Positions 63,110-64,000 of a DNA stretch of 64,000 nucleotides are shown here, one piece after another. The stretch comes from Clostridia bacterium (GTDB taxonomy: Bacteria > Bacillota > Clostridia > Christensenellales > Aristaeellaceae). The stretch lies in assembly GCA_017428385.1 (NCBI GenBank), contig JAFRQX010000038.1:1-64000 (forward strand), written 5' to 3'. The first letter of the stretch is position 1. Each line of letters begins with the position of its first letter. A program made the position numbers and the translations under genes. The notes under the pieces were generated by a model. The model was given only the letters and a program-made list of their open reading frames with translations, did no database searches and was not told the DNA's origin.

Positions 63110-63850
63110 ATGTACGAAGAGATCTGTTACAAAAATAATTACATCGCTGAAGTTGTTTGCAGATTGGATTTTGCTAGTCCTATCAATGAATTAAACAATA
63201 GTATGCCTAAGGAAATATATAGTGTTGTGAAAAAATATTTCCCTATAGCGGAACCTCAAGATATTATAGGAACTGAATTGAGCATAAATCCTATGATGGG
63301 TTCGTCGGTTTTCAATCAAATTACAACAAAACAGTGGGTTTTCCTTTCTAGAGATAGAAAAAATAAATGTACAATAGAACCTAATAGTGTAATATTTTCA
63401 CTTAGCCATTATGATGTGTTTGAAGAAGCAAGGAAAGCATTCTTGGACATTATATCCATTGTTATGAAGAATAATCAAGAAAACCAAGGTAAAAGATTAG
63501 GTCTACGATATATAAATGATATTCAACTTAAAGATCATGACAATTGGATAAACGAAAAGTTTTTTTCTGCTATCTCTGCACACAAAGACGAAAGAACGAC
63601 GAAACTAATTACAACGCTTGAATACGCTATAGTAGATAAGGACTTAAACGTTAGATTAGTATATGGATATAATAATCCTGACTATCCAGCAGTAATGAGA
63701 CGAGAAGATTTTGTTATAGATATAGATGCATATTCAACAGGAATTATCTATGTAGATGATTTGGCTCAGCTAATCGATGATATGCATTTTGAAGTGCAAC
63801 ATTGCTTTGAAAAAATGATAACAGACAATTATAGGGATGCAAACAGATGA
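63110..63850 (+). CDS. TIGR04255-family protein
   Basis: 246 residues, recognised by the opening EVVCRLDFASP, KRLGLRYINDIQL and the C-terminal DDLAQLIDDMHFEVQHCFEKMITD as the sporadically distributed TIGR04255 family. No activity is known. It is AT-rich, unlike the operon before it, and overlaps a second gene by ATGA, so the two form a unit that continues beyond the window. The gene may be part of an acquired island. Confidence 0.8.
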   Translation: MYEEICYKNNYIAEVVCRLDFASPINELNNSMPKEIYSVVKKYFPIAEPQDIIGTELSINPMMGSSVFNQITTKQWVFLSRDRKNKCTIEPNSVIFSLSHYDVFEEARKAFLDIISIVMKNNQENQGKRLGLRYINDIQLKDHDNWINEKFFSAISAHKDERTTKLITTLEYAIVDKDLNVRLVYGYNNPDYPAVMRREDFVIDIDAYSTGIIYVDDLAQLIDDMHFEVQHCFEKMITDNYRDANR

Positions 63851-64000
63851 GTGAAAAAAATTATGATGTAGGAAGTACATCGTCGGATAAAGTAGTATTA
63901 TCAATAACAGGGGAGTCAATTACTAAACAAAATAATGTGCCAGTTGTTAATAAAGAGGATATTCCTTCAATAAACAAAAATAAGCCCTGGAGACTTATAA
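63847..64000 (+). CDS. Hypothetical protein partner of the TIGR04255 gene (partial, C-terminus outside window)
   Basis: Starts at an ATG overlapping the previous stop and reads MSEKNYDVGSTSSDKVVLSI, with about 51 codons inside the window. The visible part is polar and Ser/Thr/Lys/Asn-rich with no recognisable domain. Translational coupling to the TIGR04255 gene suggests joint function. The frame is open to the window end. Confidence 0.7.
   Translation, partial: MSEKNYDVGSTSSDKVVLSITGESITKQNNVPVVNKEDIPSINKNKPWRLI

Overview
The window looks like a chromosomal piece of an anaerobic Clostridia-type Firmicute, possibly a gut or rumen lineage. The organism guess is inference. It rests on the gene order folD-xseA-xseB-ispA, a cysteine desulfurase beside thiI, cggR-pgk-tpiA, strong Shine-Dalgarno sites, TTGACA/TATAAT-type promoters and a LoaP-like NusG paralogue. 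Housekeeping genes are GC-rich. The polysaccharide locus is lower in GC, and about 48.8-53.3 kb and 63 kb onward are strongly AT-rich, suggesting acquired DNA.

Layout. 1-130: the end of an IS3-type insertion sequence. 0.2-6.6 kb: folate, exonuclease VII, isoprenoid and sulfur-transfer genes. 7.0-10.3 kb: the glycolytic regulator cggR with pgk and tpiA. 10.3-16.4 kb: two REP-associated tyrosine transposases (RAYTs), each with its own palindromic repeat family, flanking an anti-sigma-like kinase gene and a 1,081-residue secreted protein. 16.4-22.4 kb: an NHLM-type peptide export operon (permease/ATPase, C39 peptidase/ATPase, short HlyD-like adaptor) divergent from two small precursor-like peptide genes and a PqqD-like protein. 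23.4-63.0 kb: a very large extracellular polysaccharide locus. 63.1-64.0 kb: a TIGR04255-type gene and a truncated partner.

The polysaccharide locus has a chain-length/tyrosine kinase protein, a LytR-CpsA-Psr-like protein and a LoaP-like antiterminator. It encodes a PglF/PglE/PglD/PglC-like set for an N-acetylated bacillosamine-type first sugar. Downstream are glycosyltransferases, a Wzy-like polymerase, a MurJ-type flippase, two TupA-like ATP-grasp proteins, a pyruvyl transferase and sugar-activation enzymes. An unusual sub-module of AMP-dependent ligase, acyl carrier protein, DRE-TIM aldolase and Gfo/Idh oxidoreductase sits right after the PglD-like acyltransferase and may build an uncommon acyl decoration.

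The most unusual content is a set of three proteins (1,967, 474 and 1,249 residues) built from the same roughly 32-residue YD-like repeat, all inside this locus. One is fused to a VanZ-like membrane domain. I know of no function for them; a role as surface scaffolds binding or organising the polysaccharide is inference. The second system worth attention is the NHLM export cassette, whose two precursor-like peptides have no modifying enzyme beside them.

I found no rRNA, tRNA or CRISPR array.
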